From assembly GCA_030619185.1 (NCBI GenBank), contig JAUXBW010000134.1, positions 1 through 6,340 of the forward strand: DNA of 6,340 bases. Direction: 5' to 3'. The notes beneath the pieces were generated by a model. The model saw only the letters and a program-made list of their open reading frames with translations, did no database searches and had not been told where the DNA came from. Numbering within the stretch: position 1 is the stretch's first letter; each line of letters opens with the position of its first letter. Below are positions 5,630 to 6,340 of this stretch, in pieces. Position numbers and translations under genes: made by a program. The stretch is from Methyloprofundus sp. (GTDB lineage Bacteria > Pseudomonadota > Gammaproteobacteria > Methylococcales > Methylomonadaceae).

Positions 5630-6340
5630 ATGATTTAGCCTTTGAAAAGCGAGAGGGCCGTGTATCCTATTTCTATGGTACTTTGCCCGTTTTTACTCAC
5701 GACGAGAATGACGATGCATCGTTCAAAATGATTACCGCACAATTCTATACCAACGGCTATGTCAAACAAATGGATATCGTCCGTACTTTTGGTGTCACCC
5801 CCATCAGTGTTAAACGTGCCGTTAAGCTCTATCAAGAAAAGGGTGTGCAAGGCTTTTATGCCGAGAAAAAGACACGTGGAGCGGCTGTTTTGACAGAGGA
5901 TGTCTTGCTAAAGCCCAGCAATACTTAAACGAAGGGCAAGAGCCCTGTGATGTGGCTGATCAGTTAGGCATAAAACGAGACACCTTCAGCAAAGCAATTC
6001 GTGCGGGTCGCTTGCACAACATAAAAAAAAGAAAACACAGTACTAAAAGTGAGCGCAGCGGGCAAGATAATGCGGCCCCAATGGGGATGGGAGCTCAAAA
6101 TATCGATGCTCGCCTGGCTGCCAGTATTGGCCAATTGGAGGAACCAGTTGCCCCTGATTTTCAAGCCCTGCAAGATGTTCCTAAAGGCGGTATTTTGTTC
6201 GCATTGCCCGCTTTATTAGCCACTGGGCTATTAAAAACTTTTTTAAACTCAGCAAAGGCTCATGGATTAGACAGCCTGCTCATCATACTGGCCTTTATCG
6301 CACTTGTTCGGGTAAAGTCCATTGAATCCTTGCGCTATAG
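5599..6340 (+). pseudogene. Putative transposase, frameshifted, N-terminal part only (cut by window end)
   Basis: Frame one runs from ATG 5599 to TAA 5926-5928 (109 residues). The homologous reading then continues one frame back from about 5907 to the window end (144 codons, no stop). Joined, it reads like the N-terminal region of a large transposase family often annotated only as 'putative transposase': GTLPVFTHDENDDASF (about residues 27-42), a helix-turn-helix region KQMDIVRTFGVTPISVKRAV, KKTRGAAVLTEDVL, then in the second frame a second HTH-like segment (DVADQLGIKRDTFSKAIRAG), a basic stretch KKRKHSTKSERSG, APMGMGAQNI, DVPKGGILFALPALLATGLL and RVKSIESLRY. The catalytic domain would lie beyond 6340. 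The shift is explained by loss of one base near 5907 (GTC TTG GCT AAA expected, GTCTTGCTAAA seen). No good ribosome binding site precedes 5599, and the true start may be further downstream. The assignment rests on memory of the family. Confidence 0.7.

Noticed and set aside
5840..5930. Programmed -1 frameshift at the AAA AAG run (about 5862-5871) to express the transposase
   Set aside because: Slipping there would replace the family-like TRGAAVLTEDVL with an unrelated stretch. The natural join is at about 5907, where no slippery heptamer is present. A one-base deletion explains it better.
1..6340. CRISPR array, tRNA or rRNA genes, riboswitch
   Set aside because: No regularly spaced direct repeats and no rRNA or recognisable tRNA signatures; leader regions are short and show no recognisable riboswitch core.

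Overview
The window looks like chromosomal DNA of a gammaproteobacterium. The protein sequences (AlaC, a homoserine dehydrogenase with a C-terminal ACT domain, PIN-PhoH, Bcp) and the REP palindromes fit that class. A methanotroph of the Methylococcales type is a plausible guess, but this is inference: no taxonomic marker gene is present. All convincing complete genes lie on the + strand.

Layout: (1) 2-430 is the 3' part of a Bcp/PrxQ peroxiredoxin gene. It is followed after one base by (2) a PIN-PhoH NTPase gene (432-1841), whose ribosome binding site lies inside the bcp end, so the two are probably co-transcribed and translationally coupled. (3) The gap 1842-2085 holds a perfect 25-bp inverted repeat made of two REP palindromes, then a good sigma70-like promoter. 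(4) alaC, alanine transaminase (2086-3270). (5) A short gap with a third, single REP element. (6) hom, homoserine dehydrogenase (3357-4667), with a TTG start. (7) ssb, a short single-stranded DNA-binding protein (4749-5135). (8) 5136-5598 is gene-poor and AT-rich. It carries two weak gene-like stretches: a 33-codon + strand ORF, and a - strand tail of a protein-like reading frame. (9) From about 5599 to the window end is the N-terminal part of a putative transposase, broken by a one-base frameshift near 5907 and cut by the window edge.

Functionally, alaC and hom form an amino-acid biosynthesis block (alanine from pyruvate; homoserine on the route from aspartate to threonine and methionine). 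The thrC gene that often follows hom is absent. Bcp plus PIN-PhoH is a stress/RNA-metabolism pair. The 3' third looks like a site of genome decay and insertion: a small ssb, gene remnants and a decaying insertion sequence.

I see no convincing new multi-gene system. The most notable structures are the REP/BIME elements and the junction between the putative transposase and a possible truncated gene.
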